Assembly (NCBI GenBank): GCA_015061495.1
Contig: SUWL01000017.1
Span: 1 to 41,389, forward strand
DNA from: Lentisphaerota bacterium
GTDB taxonomy: Bacteria > Verrucomicrobiota > Lentisphaeria > Victivallales > Victivallaceae
Length of the DNA: 41,389 nt
Direction of reading: 5' to 3'
Part shown: positions 16,651 through 27,000 of the stretch, piece by piece
Layout: each line of letters opens with the position of its first letter
Numbering within the stretch: the first letter of the stretch is position 1
Made by a program: the position numbers and the translations under genes
The notes under the pieces: generated by a model
Database searches by the model: none
Told to the model about the DNA's origin: nothing
Seen by the model: only the letters and a program-made list of their open reading frames with translations

Positions 16651-17655
16651 TCAGAGCAATTCTGCGATTTGGACCGCATTCAATGCCGCACCTTTGAGCA
16701 GCTGGTCGCCGGAAACGAACATTTCCAGACCCCGTTTATCGCTGCGGGAGATATCCTGACGGATGCGTCCGGCAAGGACATCATATTTTTCGGTGGCATC
16801 GATCGGCATGGGATAGAGTTTGGCATCCGGATCATCGGCAACGGTCACACCGGGAGCGGCGGCGAGGATGGCACGGGCCTCTGCCGGGGTGATCTCTTCT
16901 TCAAACTCCAGATTCAGTGATTCGGAGTGCGCCCGCAATGCCGGGATACGCACGCAGGTGCAGCTGACCGGCAGATCCGGCAGATGGAGCATTTTGCGGG
17001 ATTCGTTGAGCATTTTCAGCTCTTCTTTGGTATAGCCGTTATCGGTGAATGAATCGATATGCGGGATCAGATTGAATGCGATACGGTGGGCGAATGCTTT
17101 AGGTTCGATCGCTTCGCCGTTGAGGATCTGCCGGGTCTGTTCGATCAATTCCGCCATACCTTTGGCACCGGCACCGGAAGCAGCCTGATAGGTGGCGGCG
17201 ACCAGACGGCGCAATTTTTTGGCACGGTGCAGCGGAGCGACAGCCACGAGCATGATCGCGGTGGTGCAGTTGGGATTGGCGATGACGCCCTGATGTTTTT
17301 TAATATCTTCCGGGTTGACTTCCGGCACGACCAGCGGCACGTCATCCTCCATACGGAATGCGCTGGAGTTGTCGATCATCACCGCGCCGGAATCGACCAC
17401 ATATTTGCGGTATTCTTTGGAAATACTGCCGCCGGCACTGAAAAGCGCGATATCAACGCCTTTGAATGAATCATAAGTCATCTCTTCGATGGTAAGTTTT
17501 TCGCCGCGGAACTCCATAGTTTTACCGGCGGAACGCGCGGAAGCGAGCAATTTAAGATTTTTTACCGGGAAATTGCGTTTTTCCAGGGTTTTGATCATTT
17601 CGACACCGACTGCACCAGTGGCACCGGCGACTGCGACATTGAATTCTTTTGCCAT
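16651..17655 (-). CDS. asd: Aspartate-semialdehyde dehydrogenase
   Basis: This 334-residue enzyme reduces aspartyl phosphate to aspartate semialdehyde with NADPH. It is the branch-point step toward lysine/diaminopimelate, threonine and methionine. The N-terminal Rossmann motif is GATGAVGVEM. The catalytic cysteine is C130 in the perfect NPNCTT motif, and the substrate-binding region RIPALRAHSESLNLEF with its histidine is intact. Length is normal. It is the first gene of a four-gene operon with an exported protein, an HTH-like protein and dus; its promoter at 17730-17757 overlaps the one for ligA on the other strand. The leader is about 70 bases long and shows no obvious lysine riboswitch. Confidence 0.95.
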   Translation of the reverse strand: MAKEFNVAVAGATGAVGVEMIKTLEKRNFPVKNLKLLASARSAGKTMEFRGEKLTIEEMTYDSFKGVDIALFSAGGSISKEYRKYVVDSGAVMIDNSSAFRMEDDVPLVVPEVNPEDIKKHQGVIANPNCTTAIMLVAVAPLHRAKKLRRLVAATYQAASGAGAKGMAELIEQTRQILNGEAIEPKAFAHRIAFNLIPHIDSFTDNGYTKEELKMLNESRKMLHLPDLPVSCTCVRIPALRAHSESLNLEFEEEITPAEARAILAAAPGVTVADDPDAKLYPMPIDATEKYDVLAGRIRQDISRSDKRGLEMFVSGDQLLKGAALNAVQIAELL

Positions 17656-17729
17656 AGTTGTTTTGTTCTTTCTTTGCTTCTGTGAAACTTACCGGTCAAA
17701 AATCCGGTTTTTCCATTTATCAGGAATAT

Positions 17730-17757
17730 AATATAGCGGAATATTTGAAAAATGCAA
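17730..17757 (-). promoter_or_regulatory. Promoter of the asd operon
   Basis: On the minus strand, TTGCAT (17752-17757) and TATATT (17730-17735) are separated by 16 bases. It overlaps the divergent ligA promoter, so the two polymerases would compete for the site. Confidence 0.55.
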
Positions 17758-17773
17758 TCCGACGGGTTATCTT
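17745..17773 (+). promoter_or_regulatory. Promoter of ligA
   Basis: TTGAAA (17745-17750) and TATCTT (17768-17773) with a 17-base spacer, about 47 bases upstream of the chosen ATG at 17821. Confidence 0.5.
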
Positions 17774-17820
17774 ATAACAAAGAATTATTTTATTTTTTTT
17801 GTTTTCGGGATATACAGTTA

Positions 17821-19728
17821 ATGGATTATATCAATTTTGATCTGGAAAAAATGGATGCTGCCGCCGTGGCGGAACTTCTGGCATACCATGACCGCCGCTA
17901 CTGGGAACTCAACGACCCGCAGATTTCCGATGCCGGATACGACCGCATCGTGGAAAAGCTCCGCGCCCTCGATCCCGGCAATCCCCTGCTGCACCGGATC
18001 AACACTCCGCAAGTAAATTCCGACGGCAAAGTGCGCCACGCCAGAGCCATGCTCTCTCTGGATAAGGCATATTCGCTGGAAGCATTGCTGGAATGGGCTG
18101 GCAAATTCGCCCGTACCCCCGGTGAAATGCTGCTGGTCGAACCCAAATATGACGGCATTTCCGCCAACTTTGACGGTCAGATCCTCTCCACCCGGGGCGA
18201 TGGCGAAGTCGGGGAAGATATCTCCGGCAAACTGCCGCTTATCGAATTGGAAACCCCCGGATACACCGGCAAAGTTGACCGCCCGGTGCGCGGAGAGATC
18301 GTCATCCGGGACGATGACTTCCGCAATATCTACTCCCGCATCCGCAAAAAAGACGGCGGCACTTACAAAAATTCCCGCAATGCCGTTGCCGGGATCATGG
18401 GATTGAAAGATATCTCCGCCATGCTGATGCAGGGGGCAAAACTCACTCTGGCTGATTACAACCTCATCTCCCGCCCGGTGCCGCTTGATCAATTGAGTTC
18501 CCAATGGGAAAAAATCAAAGAGGAGTTTGCCCAACTGCCCTATCCGATGGATGGGATCGTGCTGAAGTTTGCCGATGCCGCCTTCCGGGAATCTCTGGGA
18601 AATACCGCCCATCATCCCCGGGGAGAGATCGCTTACAAATTCACCAATTTGAGCTGTCAGACCACCTTGCTTGGCGTGGAGTGGAGTTTCGGCAAAAACT
18701 GTCTTACTCCGGTGGCGGAACTTGCTCCGGTGGAACTGTCCGGGATCACTATCAAGCGGGCGACGCTGCACAATGTCCAGAATATCATCGACATGGATCT
18801 GCAGATCGGCGATACCGTCACCGTGGAGCGTGCCGGAGATGTGATCCCCTTTATTGCCGCCTCCTTTCCGGGGTTGATCCGGGAGTCGGCGCTGATTTCC
18901 CAATGTCCGAAGTGCGGTACGCAGCTCGTGCGCCGCGGTCCGGAACTTTGCTGTCCCAATCCGGAGTGTCCCGGTTCCCGGCTGCAGCTGCTCTGCGCCG
19001 CCATCCGCAATCTGGGTATCGAAAGACTCGGTGAACCGACCGTGGCAAAACTGATGAAACAGTACCATATCCTCCATTTGCGGGAACTTTTTGATTTGAG
19101 CATTGACGATCTGCGTTGTCTGGAAGGATTCGCCGCCAAGTCCGCAACGAATTTGTACAACGAGATCCAAAAAGCCCGGGAGGTTGACGACCATCAATTG
19201 CTTGCCGCTCTGAATATCCCGGGGATCGGCGCCAATATCGCCAAACTTATTCTGGAAAAATACTCTTTGCAGGAACTTCCGGAAGTCTCTGAAGATGCTC
19301 TGGCGGATATTGCCGGCATCGGCCCGGAACGCGCCCGTGCCGTCCGGCAGGTCTTGCAGGAGAAACGCGATGAATTTGAAGAACTGCTCGGAGCGGTGAC
19401 CGTCCGCAGCCGGCAGAATTCTTCCGCCGCCGCTCTGCCGGGGATCTGTTTCACCGGTAAGATGCCGGAAAAACGCTCTTTTTACGAAAATCTCGCCCGT
19501 TCCAGAGGTTATGAACCGGCGGATTCCGTAACTTCCGCAGTCACTTTACTGGTTGCAGCCGATGTCAATGAGAACAGTTCCAAATTGAAAAAAGCCCGCA
19601 AAATGGCGGTCACCATCGTCTCTCTGGATGAATTTCTGGCGATGCCCCCGGTGAAAAACACCGTTGAAAGCACTCCATCTGCCGGTCAGGAATTTTCCGA
19701 CCTGCCCCTTTTCGGCAGCGGCGAATAG
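17821..19728 (+). CDS. ligA: NAD-dependent DNA ligase
   Basis: The 635-residue enzyme seals nicks during replication and repair, using NAD as adenylate donor. The domains appear in order. A short Ia region has YHDRRYWELNDP and SDAGYDRI. The adenylation domain has the nucleophile K109 in KYDG. It is followed by an OB-fold, a four-cysteine zinc finger (C362, C365, C377 or C378, and C383), helix-hairpin-helix repeats (about 440-540) and a C-terminal BRCT domain (about 545-620). It is somewhat shorter than the usual 670 residues. An in-frame ATG at 17752 is rejected because it lies inside the predicted promoter and the added residues are unlike the family. The ribosome binding site is weak. It converges with the EamA transporter gene, 18 bp away. 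Confidence 0.93.
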   Translation: MDYINFDLEKMDAAAVAELLAYHDRRYWELNDPQISDAGYDRIVEKLRALDPGNPLLHRINTPQVNSDGKVRHARAMLSLDKAYSLEALLEWAGKFARTPGEMLLVEPKYDGISANFDGQILSTRGDGEVGEDISGKLPLIELETPGYTGKVDRPVRGEIVIRDDDFRNIYSRIRKKDGGTYKNSRNAVAGIMGLKDISAMLMQGAKLTLADYNLISRPVPLDQLSSQWEKIKEEFAQLPYPMDGIVLKFADAAFRESLGNTAHHPRGEIAYKFTNLSCQTTLLGVEWSFGKNCLTPVAELAPVELSGITIKRATLHNVQNIIDMDLQIGDTVTVERAGDVIPFIAASFPGLIRESALISQCPKCGTQLVRRGPELCCPNPECPGSRLQLLCAAIRNLGIERLGEPTVAKLMKQYHILHLRELFDLSIDDLRCLEGFAAKSATNLYNEIQKAREVDDHQLLAALNIPGIGANIAKLILEKYSLQELPEVSEDALADIAGIGPERARAVRQVLQEKRDEFEELLGAVTVRSRQNSSAAALPGICFTGKMPEKRSFYENLARSRGYEPADSVTSAVTLLVAADVNENSSKLKKARKMAVTIVSLDEFLAMPPVKNTVESTPSAGQEFSDLPLFGSGE

Positions 19729-19746
19729 GAAAAAGTGATCCGGCGG

Positions 19747-20619
19747 TCAGTGCCAGGAAAGCAGCAGCATGGCTCCTACTCCGCAAATTATCGCGGCAAG
19801 TTTCAGGCAAGTGACCTTTTCTTTCAGAAAAATAATGCTCAATATAAAGGTGAGTATGAAACTCATCTGCGCGATCGTCAGCACAATACTGGCATCACCG
19901 CCCGGCGTGCCCAGTGCTTTCATCATAAAAAGCAGGATCGAAGCGACCATCACTCCGGAAAGAGCCCCGTAACCGGCAAGTTTGCGATCAATTTTGAATT
20001 CTTTGCGCTCTTTGAGCAAATAGTAGACCGCACCGCTGATCACCCACATCACTTCAATGATAAAGTTGATCCCGTTGATGGATGCGCCGACCATCGGTCC
20101 GTATTTGCAGGAGAGCCCCAAACCCGCCCGGAAAACACTTGCGGTAATGATCATGATCATCGGTATCAGCAGTGATTTGCTGTTTTTTTCCACGTTTTTG
20201 CCGCCGTTGTCCGGCGACGGCAGAAATGCCAGCACCGCCAGAATCGCCAATCCGACTCCGCAATACTGCTGCCAATCAAGTTTTTCATTGAAAAACAAGA
20301 CCGACAACGGCACCACCAGAGCCAGATTGAGCCGGTAGATCGTCGAACAGACTCCGGCACTCAAACTGGTCATGCTCTCGATCAGCAAAATATTGCCCAC
20401 CGCGGAAAAAATTCCGCAGATCACCCCCCAGAACAAAGTCAACTGCCAGTTGCCGTTGAACTTGTCCGGCAGAAAGGTCATGAAAATCATTCCGACCACA
20501 CCGACCGTCATTACGAACAACCCTCTGGAACGGGGCTTGCGGGCGAAAAATTTGAAAAACAGATCGTTCAATGCCGAACTGCCCAGACAGCAAAAGGTGT
20601 AAAAAAGTGTAAGTCCCAT
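19747..20619 (-). CDS. EamA/DMT-family transporter
   Basis: This 290-residue inner-membrane protein has about ten hydrophobic helices arranged as two similar halves, the layout of the drug/metabolite transporter superfamily (EamA, PF00892). Characteristic features are the short charged loops and the helix-ending motif VPLSVLFFNEKLDWQQYCGVGLAILAV in the first half. Its counterpart in the second half is FILSIIFLKEKVTCLKLAAIICGVGAMLLL. Such proteins export amino acids or metabolites, but the substrate cannot be predicted. It is transcribed alone from a good promoter at 20651-20679. Confidence 0.88.
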   Translation of the reverse strand: MGLTLFYTFCCLGSSALNDLFFKFFARKPRSRGLFVMTVGVVGMIFMTFLPDKFNGNWQLTLFWGVICGIFSAVGNILLIESMTSLSAGVCSTIYRLNLALVVPLSVLFFNEKLDWQQYCGVGLAILAVLAFLPSPDNGGKNVEKNSKSLLIPMIMIITASVFRAGLGLSCKYGPMVGASINGINFIIEVMWVISGAVYYLLKERKEFKIDRKLAGYGALSGVMVASILLFMMKALGTPGGDASIVLTIAQMSFILTFILSIIFLKEKVTCLKLAAIICGVGAMLLLSWH

Positions 20620-20650
20620 ATTTTTCTCCGATTATTCAAGTGATCTTCCT

Positions 20651-20679
20651 AATATATCACCGTTCAAGTTTTTTTTCAA
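20651..20679 (-). promoter_or_regulatory. Promoter of the EamA transporter gene
   Basis: On the minus strand, TTGAAA (20674-20679) and TATATT (20651-20656) are separated by 17 bases. The leader would be about 25 bases long and contains GGAG before the ATG. Confidence 0.65.
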
Positions 20680-20975
20680 CGGCGGGGGATCAAAAAGCCC
20701 TCTGATTCTGGAATCCGGATGGCAGGCTTGATGCGCGCAAGCGGCCATTACGCAGGTCGGACAAATCAGGCGGCTGCGAGACGTGAGACGAGCCGCGAAG
20801 GGGGCCCGGGAGGACTTCCCCCCCCCGGGGCGGCAGGCGCATTTTTGATCCGGGATCCTGCGTTGGCTTATATACAATGATCTTTATCCATAATGTCAGG
20901 CAAAAAGGGGACAGCCGGACGTTATTATGAATTTTGGCTGCAAACCGGCGGACCGGCAGAATTTTGCCGTGCCGC
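20680..20975. other. GC-rich intergenic stretch without a gene
   Basis: No supported gene. Between about 20720 and 20860 the sequence is markedly GC-rich and has purine/pyrimidine runs, including a run of about ten C next to GGGG that can pair with an upstream CCCGGGAGG. It lies between two genes transcribed leftward and could contain a terminator for the AraC gene read from the right, but no T-run follows the stem. Confidence 0.4.
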
Positions 20976-21827
20976 TCACAGCAGAACTTCCCGTGAAGAC
21001 GGCTTCGTGCCGCTCATCCGGAATTCCCGGGGGGATTTGCCGATCTTGTTTTTGAAAAAATGGCTGAATGCGTAGATCGAAGCAAATCCGCAATTTTCCG
21101 AGATCTGCTGGATGGACAGATCCGTGTCCAGCAGTTGACAACATGCCAGTATTCCCCGCTGTTCGGCGATGTATCTGCCGATGCTGATCCCCATATCTTT
21201 GCGGAAAATCATCCGCAAGTAACTTGCTGACAGCTGCAATTCATCGGCGATAAATTGGATATCCAGTGCGGAGCCGATATTTTTGGAGATGATGGAGAGG
21301 CTGCGGGAGGTGGCTTCCGAAATTTTCTTTTCGTAATTGGAACTCATCCTGCCGGACAGCTCTTTGAGCAGTTTTACCAGCTGCCAGGACAATTCCGGCA
21401 TCTGATGCTGCCGGTAAAGCGTCAGCATTTCTGCGGCATACTCCATGGCGGTATCAGAGAGTTCCACCAGCTGATCACCCGGCAGATAATCCTGTGCGGT
21501 CGGCAGTTCAAAGGTGATGATCAATCTTTCGCACAATACCTTTTCACTGTCGGGCATGTGGTTGTGTTTCTGCCAGGGGGAGAGCAGCAGTCCCAGACCC
21601 CGCTGCAATTCATAGCGGGAATTTTCCACGAAATAGATGACCGGAGCAAAGGGGATCACCAGCTGGTAACGCCCGTGTACCTGTTCATCACTGACTCCCC
21701 AGCGCGCAAAAAACATCAGAATACTGTCCGGCAGAGCAAAATTATCCGGCAGACACCAGCCGTGATAATAGTTCTCCGGCAGGACAAGTTTTTCACTGCC
21801 GGCTTTTAAAAAATCAATTATTTTCAT
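20976..21827 (-). CDS. AraC-family transcriptional regulator
   Basis: This 283-residue protein has an N-terminal cupin-like sensing half and a C-terminal AraC double helix-turn-helix. The C-terminal half contains the first HTH (IQFIADELQLSASYLRMIFR) and the second HTH with the family signature ISENCGFASIYAFSHFFK, then GKSPREFR. The ATG at 21827 follows a GGAG at normal distance. The gene is divergent from an FAD oxidoreductase and the glycoside cassette, and the shared intergenic region has an inverted repeat over both -35 boxes. It is therefore probably the local activator responding to a sugar. The ligand is unknown. The C-terminal tail past REFR is short. Confidence 0.92.
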   Translation of the reverse strand: MKIIDFLKAGSEKLVLPENYYHGWCLPDNFALPDSILMFFARWGVSDEQVHGRYQLVIPFAPVIYFVENSRYELQRGLGLLLSPWQKHNHMPDSEKVLCERLIITFELPTAQDYLPGDQLVELSDTAMEYAAEMLTLYRQHQMPELSWQLVKLLKELSGRMSSNYEKKISEATSRSLSIISKNIGSALDIQFIADELQLSASYLRMIFRKDMGISIGRYIAEQRGILACCQLLDTDLSIQQISENCGFASIYAFSHFFKNKIGKSPREFRMSGTKPSSREVLL

Positions 21828-21852
21828 CAAAAAATCTCCGTTATTTTTCTAT

Positions 21853-21880
21853 AAAATAGCATTGATAATCGAATTTACAA
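21853..21880 (-). promoter_or_regulatory. Promoter of the AraC gene
   Basis: On the minus strand, TTGTAA (21875-21880) and TATTTT (21853-21858) with a 16-base spacer, about 26 bases before the ATG. Confidence 0.45.
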
Positions 21881-21919
21881 TCACTATTAACAAAAAAATA
21901 GTCATTTTAATCATTGTAA
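21875..21919. promoter_or_regulatory. Candidate operator: inverted repeat over two -35 boxes
   Basis: TTACAAT (21875-21881) and ATTGTAA (21913-21919) are perfect inverted copies 31 bases apart. Each coincides with the -35 box of one of the two divergent promoters. Two such half-sites are what an AraC-family dimer could use. That assignment is inference. Confidence 0.45.
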
Positions 21920-21942
21920 GCCGGAGTCGAAAATGCTATCTT
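21914..21942 (+). promoter_or_regulatory. Promoter of the glycoside cassette
   Basis: TTGTAA (21914-21919) and TATCTT (21937-21942) with a 17-base spacer, about 31 bases before the oxidoreductase ATG, which itself has AGGAAGG upstream. Confidence 0.5.
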
Positions 21943-21973
21943 ATATCAGAGTCATTTACAGGAAGGTTTTTTT

Positions 21974-23272
21974 ATGAAGTTGAATTACACGATCAATTGC
22001 GAAATTCCGGTCATTGCCAGTGTGCAGATCCTGGTTGTCGGCGGCGGCCCCGGCGGTTTTTCTGCCGCAGTAATGGCTGCCCGGCAGGGCAAAGATGTAT
22101 TGCTGGTGGAGCAGAGCAATGCTCCCGGCGGTGCTGCGTATCTGGGGGAAATCACCCCTTTTATGTCCAATCATATCGACAATGTTACCCTCGATGCCCC
22201 GCTGTATGCGGATTGGAATTGGGAAATGTGGAAACTTAAAGGACTGGACCCCGAGAAGTTTTCCCGGGACGTGGAGCAAAACACCCCATTGTCCAAAGAG
22301 ATCGCTATGCTTGCCGCCGAAAAACTGCTTGATGATGCCGGAGTGAAAACCCTCTATTATCACACCTTTTTTGATGTGATCAAAGAGGACGGCAGGATAA
22401 AAAGCGTGATTTTGCACACCAAAGACGGTCTGTGTGCCGTCAATGCGCAAGTGGTCATCGACAGCACCGGTGACGGAGATGTGGCGGCAAAGGCGGGTTG
22501 TCCGTTTGAATTCGGCAACGACGAGGGCTTCTGCCAGCCGATGACGCTCTGTTTCAAAGTCGGCAATATCGACCGTCAGCGGATGCCTTCCCGGGAGGAG
22601 ATCAACCGCATTTACGACGAGGTGAAAAAAGCCGGTGATCTGGATTGTCCCCGGGAAAATCTGCTCTGGTTCGATGCTCCGGATGCCGATGTCATCCATT
22701 TGAATACCACCCGGGTGGTGATGAAAAACGGTACCGTCGGCAGTGATTTGTCCGATGCGGAAAAGGAGGGCAGGCGGCAGATGCTCGAGATCATCCGTTT
22801 TATCCGCAAATATATTCCCGGCTGTGAAAATGCTTCCATCCATTCGGCGGCTTCCCGCATCGGGGTGCGTGAATCCCGGCGTATCCGGGGGGATTTCTAT
22901 CAGACGGTGGCAGACTTCACCGGGATGAAAAAATATCCCGATGCCATAGCCCGCAGCTGTTACCATGTGGATATCCACAACCCCAAAGGCAGCGGAACAA
23001 CATTGATCCGGATCCCCAAAGGTGAATTTTATGAATTGAGTTTCCGGACGCTGATCCCCAAAAATTGCACCAATCTGCTTATGGGCTGCCGGGCGGTCAG
23101 TGTGGATCACGCACTGCACAGCAGTATCCGGATCATGCCGTCGGTCTGTTCCATCGGGCAGGCGGCAGGAATGGGTGCGGCGTATGCGGTGGAAAATAGC
23201 TGTCAGGTTACGGAAATCGACGGTGTGGAAGTCCGCCGCCGGTTGATCGGTGCCGGTGCCAACCTCGCATAA
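21974..23272 (+). CDS. FAD-dependent oxidoreductase (PF12831-like)
   Basis: This 432-residue flavoprotein starts with a dinucleotide-binding fold: ILVVGGGPGGFSAAVMAARQG followed by the acidic strand end LLVEQ. The downstream segment VVIDSTGDGDVAAKAGCPFE is the second FAD-contact motif typical of the FAD_oxidored family. The C-terminal part has SVDHALHSSIRIMPSVCSIGQAAGMGAAYAV. No signal peptide is visible, so it should act in the cytoplasm. Relatives in this phylum are commonly found beside glycoside hydrolases and are thought to oxidise sugars or related hydroxyl compounds; the substrate here is unknown. It is the first gene of the cassette controlled with the divergent AraC gene. Confidence 0.87.
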   Translation: MKLNYTINCEIPVIASVQILVVGGGPGGFSAAVMAARQGKDVLLVEQSNAPGGAAYLGEITPFMSNHIDNVTLDAPLYADWNWEMWKLKGLDPEKFSRDVEQNTPLSKEIAMLAAEKLLDDAGVKTLYYHTFFDVIKEDGRIKSVILHTKDGLCAVNAQVVIDSTGDGDVAAKAGCPFEFGNDEGFCQPMTLCFKVGNIDRQRMPSREEINRIYDEVKKAGDLDCPRENLLWFDAPDADVIHLNTTRVVMKNGTVGSDLSDAEKEGRRQMLEIIRFIRKYIPGCENASIHSAASRIGVRESRRIRGDFYQTVADFTGMKKYPDAIARSCYHVDIHNPKGSGTTLIRIPKGEFYELSFRTLIPKNCTNLLMGCRAVSVDHALHSSIRIMPSVCSIGQAAGMGAAYAVENSCQVTEIDGVEVRRRLIGAGANLA

Positions 23273-23316
23273 GCGGGGATATGTATCAATAAAAGTAAAA
23301 AAAGGAAAAAAGAATC

Positions 23317-24057
23317 ATGACTGCTGAAAAAAAGCAACTCTCCGTCCGGAGAGTAAAGGCGTCAGCCTTTACTCTTATTGAACTGCTCGTTGTTATTGCG
23401 ATCATAGCGATATTGGCGGCGATTTTGCTGCCGGCGTTGAATTCCGCCCGGGAACGGGGGCGTTCGGCAAGCTGTCTGAACAATCTCAAACAGTGCGGTT
23501 CAGCCATGTCCCAGTATGTGAATGATTACGACTATTTTCCGGCGTATACCACCTGGGCACCGGATGAATTCCGCCCCTTTTATCTGCTCAACACGCAGTA
23601 CGGCGTGACAGAAGAGGTCTTTTCCTGTCCGAGTGATGCTTCAAGTGTGCGGCTCCGCAAGACTGCCGATGCCGGTTTCGGTGACGGCGAACAGATCCGC
23701 ATCAGTTACGGTTACAACAGTGAATTGGGATATGCCCGTAACACCATATCCGGTTATGAGAGTTACGCTGATTGTGTCGGTCCCAAAGCGTCTCTCTGGC
23801 GGCATCCGTCAATTTCTGTAGGCATGGCAGACTGCTGCTGTTTGCGTTTTACATTTGATCAGTATCATTACGTTTCTGCGGCTGGAAAAAACAGCTCTGC
23901 AACCGACAAAACTGCTGATGCAAAAAATCCGGCGTATGCCCGTCATTCGGTCGGTTCCAATCTGTTGTTCCTTGACGGTCACGTTACGGCATTTTCCCAG
24001 CAGGCGATTGCCGACAAGAATAAAGCGATTTCTTTCACTGCATCTCCCAGAGAATAA
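23317..24057 (+). CDS. Prepilin-like protein with H-x9-DG motif
   Basis: The 246-residue protein has a type IV pilin/pseudopilin leader: a charged 17-20 residue lead, then [25 protein letters not shown]. Prepilin peptidase would cut before the phenylalanine (A rather than the usual G at -1), leaving E5. The mature part is small and globular with two cysteine pairs. It carries the H-x9-DG signature ([12 protein letters not shown]) near the C-terminus that defines a family greatly expanded in Lentisphaerota and Planctomycetota. AAGGA precedes the ATG. It sits between the FAD oxidoreductase and the 1500-residue GH42-like gene (3 bp gap), so it may form a surface or periplasmic structure linked to glycan capture. 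That role is inference. Confidence 0.93.
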   Translation: MTAEKKQLSVRRVKASAFTLIELLVVIAIIAILAAILLPALNSARERGRSASCLNNLKQCGSAMSQYVNDYDYFPAYTTWAPDEFRPFYLLNTQYGVTEEVFSCPSDASSVRLRKTADAGFGDGEQIRISYGYNSELGYARNTISGYESYADCVGPKASLWRHPSISVGMADCCCLRFTFDQYHYVSAAGKNSSATDKTADAKNPAYARHSVGSNLLFLDGHVTAFSQQAIADKNKAISFTASPRE

Positions 24058-24060
24058 GCC

Positions 24061-27000
24061 ATGAAAAGATTGTTTCTCCCGGTCTTGGTACTGCCGCTCT
24101 GGTTATCCGCGGCGGCAGTGGAGTTCGGCAATGATCTGGTTTCCATGAAAATCGAACCGGTCGGCGGCAGGATATCTTCATTGAAACTGCATAACGGTCA
24201 GGAACTTACTGCGGTTGATGGTCTGCTTGGGGACAATTTTACCCACCATGACAGTGCGAAGTTCTTTCTCACCAGGAGGAACTATGATCTGGAACGGGGC
24301 AAACATCAGATCGTACTGCGCGCCCACCACACCGGCGGGGCGGTGGATTTCCTGAAACTTGCCAAAACGTTCACCCTGAAACCGGGGGAGACCGTTATTG
24401 ATGTCAAGTATGACTTTCACAATCTTCCGGCGGCAATGGCGGCAAATGAGTACGCCTTTGCCAGCCAGAATTTCGTCAACTCTGCTCCGGGCAATGTCCG
24501 GCTCTTTTTTCCCGGGATCAACGGCATAAATATGCTTCCTGCCCACGGTTCGGGGGTCGACTTCTCCTACTTCCGTCAACCCTCCCGGGCGTGGATGGGA
24601 TTTGCCGGTGAAAACGGCGGAGGTCTGGCATTTACCATGGATTACCGGCTGCTCTCCCAATTCTACTGCTGGCTGGGAAAAAAGGAGACCACCCAGGAGT
24701 TTTATTTCGACAAAATCAGGATCAATGCCGGAGATACTGCAGTAACCCATCTGGAACTGATCCTGTTTCATACGCTGAAACGCATCTCCGGAGCCGGCGG
24801 CGGACTGGTCGGGGAATTATCCGCTGTGCGCAACGGCCGCAGCGATCAGCAGCAGCGCATTTCCCTGAAACTTTTCAGCGGCAGACCCCAGACGGTCAAA
24901 GTGGTTTTCACCTCCCGCAAACTCCGGGACGGCAAGCCGGTCAGGATCTATGAAAAAACGTTGCACTACTCCAGCGGTTCCACGGTCAAAGAGATCGCAT
25001 TTCACCATCACTTCAAACAGTTTCCGGCACTGTTTGATATCGAAGCGCGGGCGTATTCACATCAGGGAAAACTGCTGGCGATATTCAATATGCCCCTGGG
25101 TTTGGGTACCGGAGAGATCGCCTACCGCATGCAGGAACAGCTCAAACTGGAAAAACACGCCAAAGCCCAGATCGACCTGACCAAATTTGACAATTCGCGC
25201 GATTCCAAACATATCCAATGGGCGAAACCGCTTGCCGGAGGTCGCATCCGGATGCTGGGCATCACTCCTTACCCGGCGTACCGCGAAATGGCGGAACTTG
25301 CCAAACGGCTGGATATCGATCTGCACTCCACGCTTTTCATTGCCCAGGGGCGGGCAGCCAATGCGACGGGAGATCACTTCGGCATTCTCACGGAAACGGA
25401 CATTGCCAATAATATTGACAATCTGCTGCAAAAGGATTACGATGTGATCTTCCTTGCCGGGGTGCATCTGGACAAATTGAGTGCTGTCCAGCGGCGGGAG
25501 ATCATCCGCAAAGTCGCCGGAGGATGCGGTCTGGTGCTGATCGGATGTTCCGGAAAGAATCAGGAAATTTTCAACATTTCTCCGCTGATCCCGCAGGTAA
25601 AGGGGGATTACCCCCGGCATCCGGCGCGGAAATATGGTGAACACTTTATCACGTCAGTTTTTCCCTGGTACCTTTTTCCGGTGACGACCTGTCTGCCGGT
25701 CAAACTCAACGGCAAAATGGTCGCCAAAACCGGCAGTGCGCCCTTTATTGCCGTCCGGGAACACGGCAAAGGCAGAGTAATTGCCATTGCCAATATCACC
25801 AGCGGCGGGCAGGGGCGGATGACCGCCGGTCTGACCCCGGAACTGCCGTATCCGCAGGAAGGAGCTGATTTTACTGAATTCATCGAACTTTATCAGCTGC
25901 TCTACGGTAAAATGATCGCTTATGCCGCCAAACGGGACAACGGTTATCAGTTCCGGAGTGCGAAAATCAGTTCCGGAGCGGGTAAATTCACGGTAAAAAT
26001 CGATTTCCGCAATCTGCCGGTATCAGGGGATAAAAAATACACCCTGACCCTCTTTTCCTGCAACCGGGAAGGAGAAGAGCTTACCCGCAAAGACTTCTCC
26101 TTTGTTCCGGCGGAGAGTGCATCATTTGCGCTCCCTGCCAAAAGGTGGAACGGTCAGCAGCTTATCGGCATGATCCTGCGTGATCCGGATGGCAAAGTGG
26201 TGGATTTCGGGGCTGACAGTTCCCAATATCTGCCTATGGCACGCTCCCATAAACTTACTGCGGATAAAAAACATTACACCGAGGGGGAAACGGCGGTATT
26301 CACGCTGATTTCAGCCGTGGAAACTGCCGGAGCCGAGGTACGCTGGCAGTTGTGCGATGCCTTTGACCGGGTGGTGAAAAGCGGGAAAGTTCCTGCCGCT
26401 GCTGAAATAAAGATCCCGGTGGAGATAACTTCGACGCTGCTTTCGCGCTGGTATGTTTTCCGGGCGGAAATGTATATCAATGGCGAACTTGCCGGCAGAC
26501 GGACGCTCAAATTCACCGCGCTTCCCGCCCGGGAAAAGCTGAAGTGGGACGATTATGAAGCCGGTATCTGGATCACACCCTACAGTTATGAAGCTTCCCG
26601 TCCGGCATTTCACCGTTTTTACGCTGATATCCTGCGGGAGATGGGGATGGATACCATCATGGGCAACAGCCGCATGGCAGATACGGATTTCGCTTTGAAC
26701 AACAACTTCCATCCGACGCTGTACCGCAGCGGCGGCACCCGTCCGGCGCAGATTTCCGCTGAATTCCGGAAAAGCGGCAACAAGATGCTGCTGATCCGCA
26801 AACCGTGTTTGAGTTCGCCGGAATTCCGGAATAAAATGCAGGACGAATTCCGCAAATTCGGAGCCGAACACCGCCATTTGGGAGCCAGATTCTGCTGGTT
26901 CGGCGATGAGTTGTCACTGACCGGATATTGGAGTTCGGCGATCGACTTTTGTTTCTCTCCGAGTTGTCTGGCGGGATTCCGCAGCTTCCTGCAGCGCAAA

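Noticed and set aside
17656-17729. Lysine riboswitch upstream of asd
   Set aside because: The predicted leader is only about 70 bases and shows no conserved multi-helix layout.
17818-19197. 459-codon open frame on the minus strand opposite ligA
   Set aside because: It is the reverse strand of a gene with strong ligase motifs, has no ribosome binding site, and its translation is low in recognisable domain pattern. Long antisense frames arise here from codon bias.
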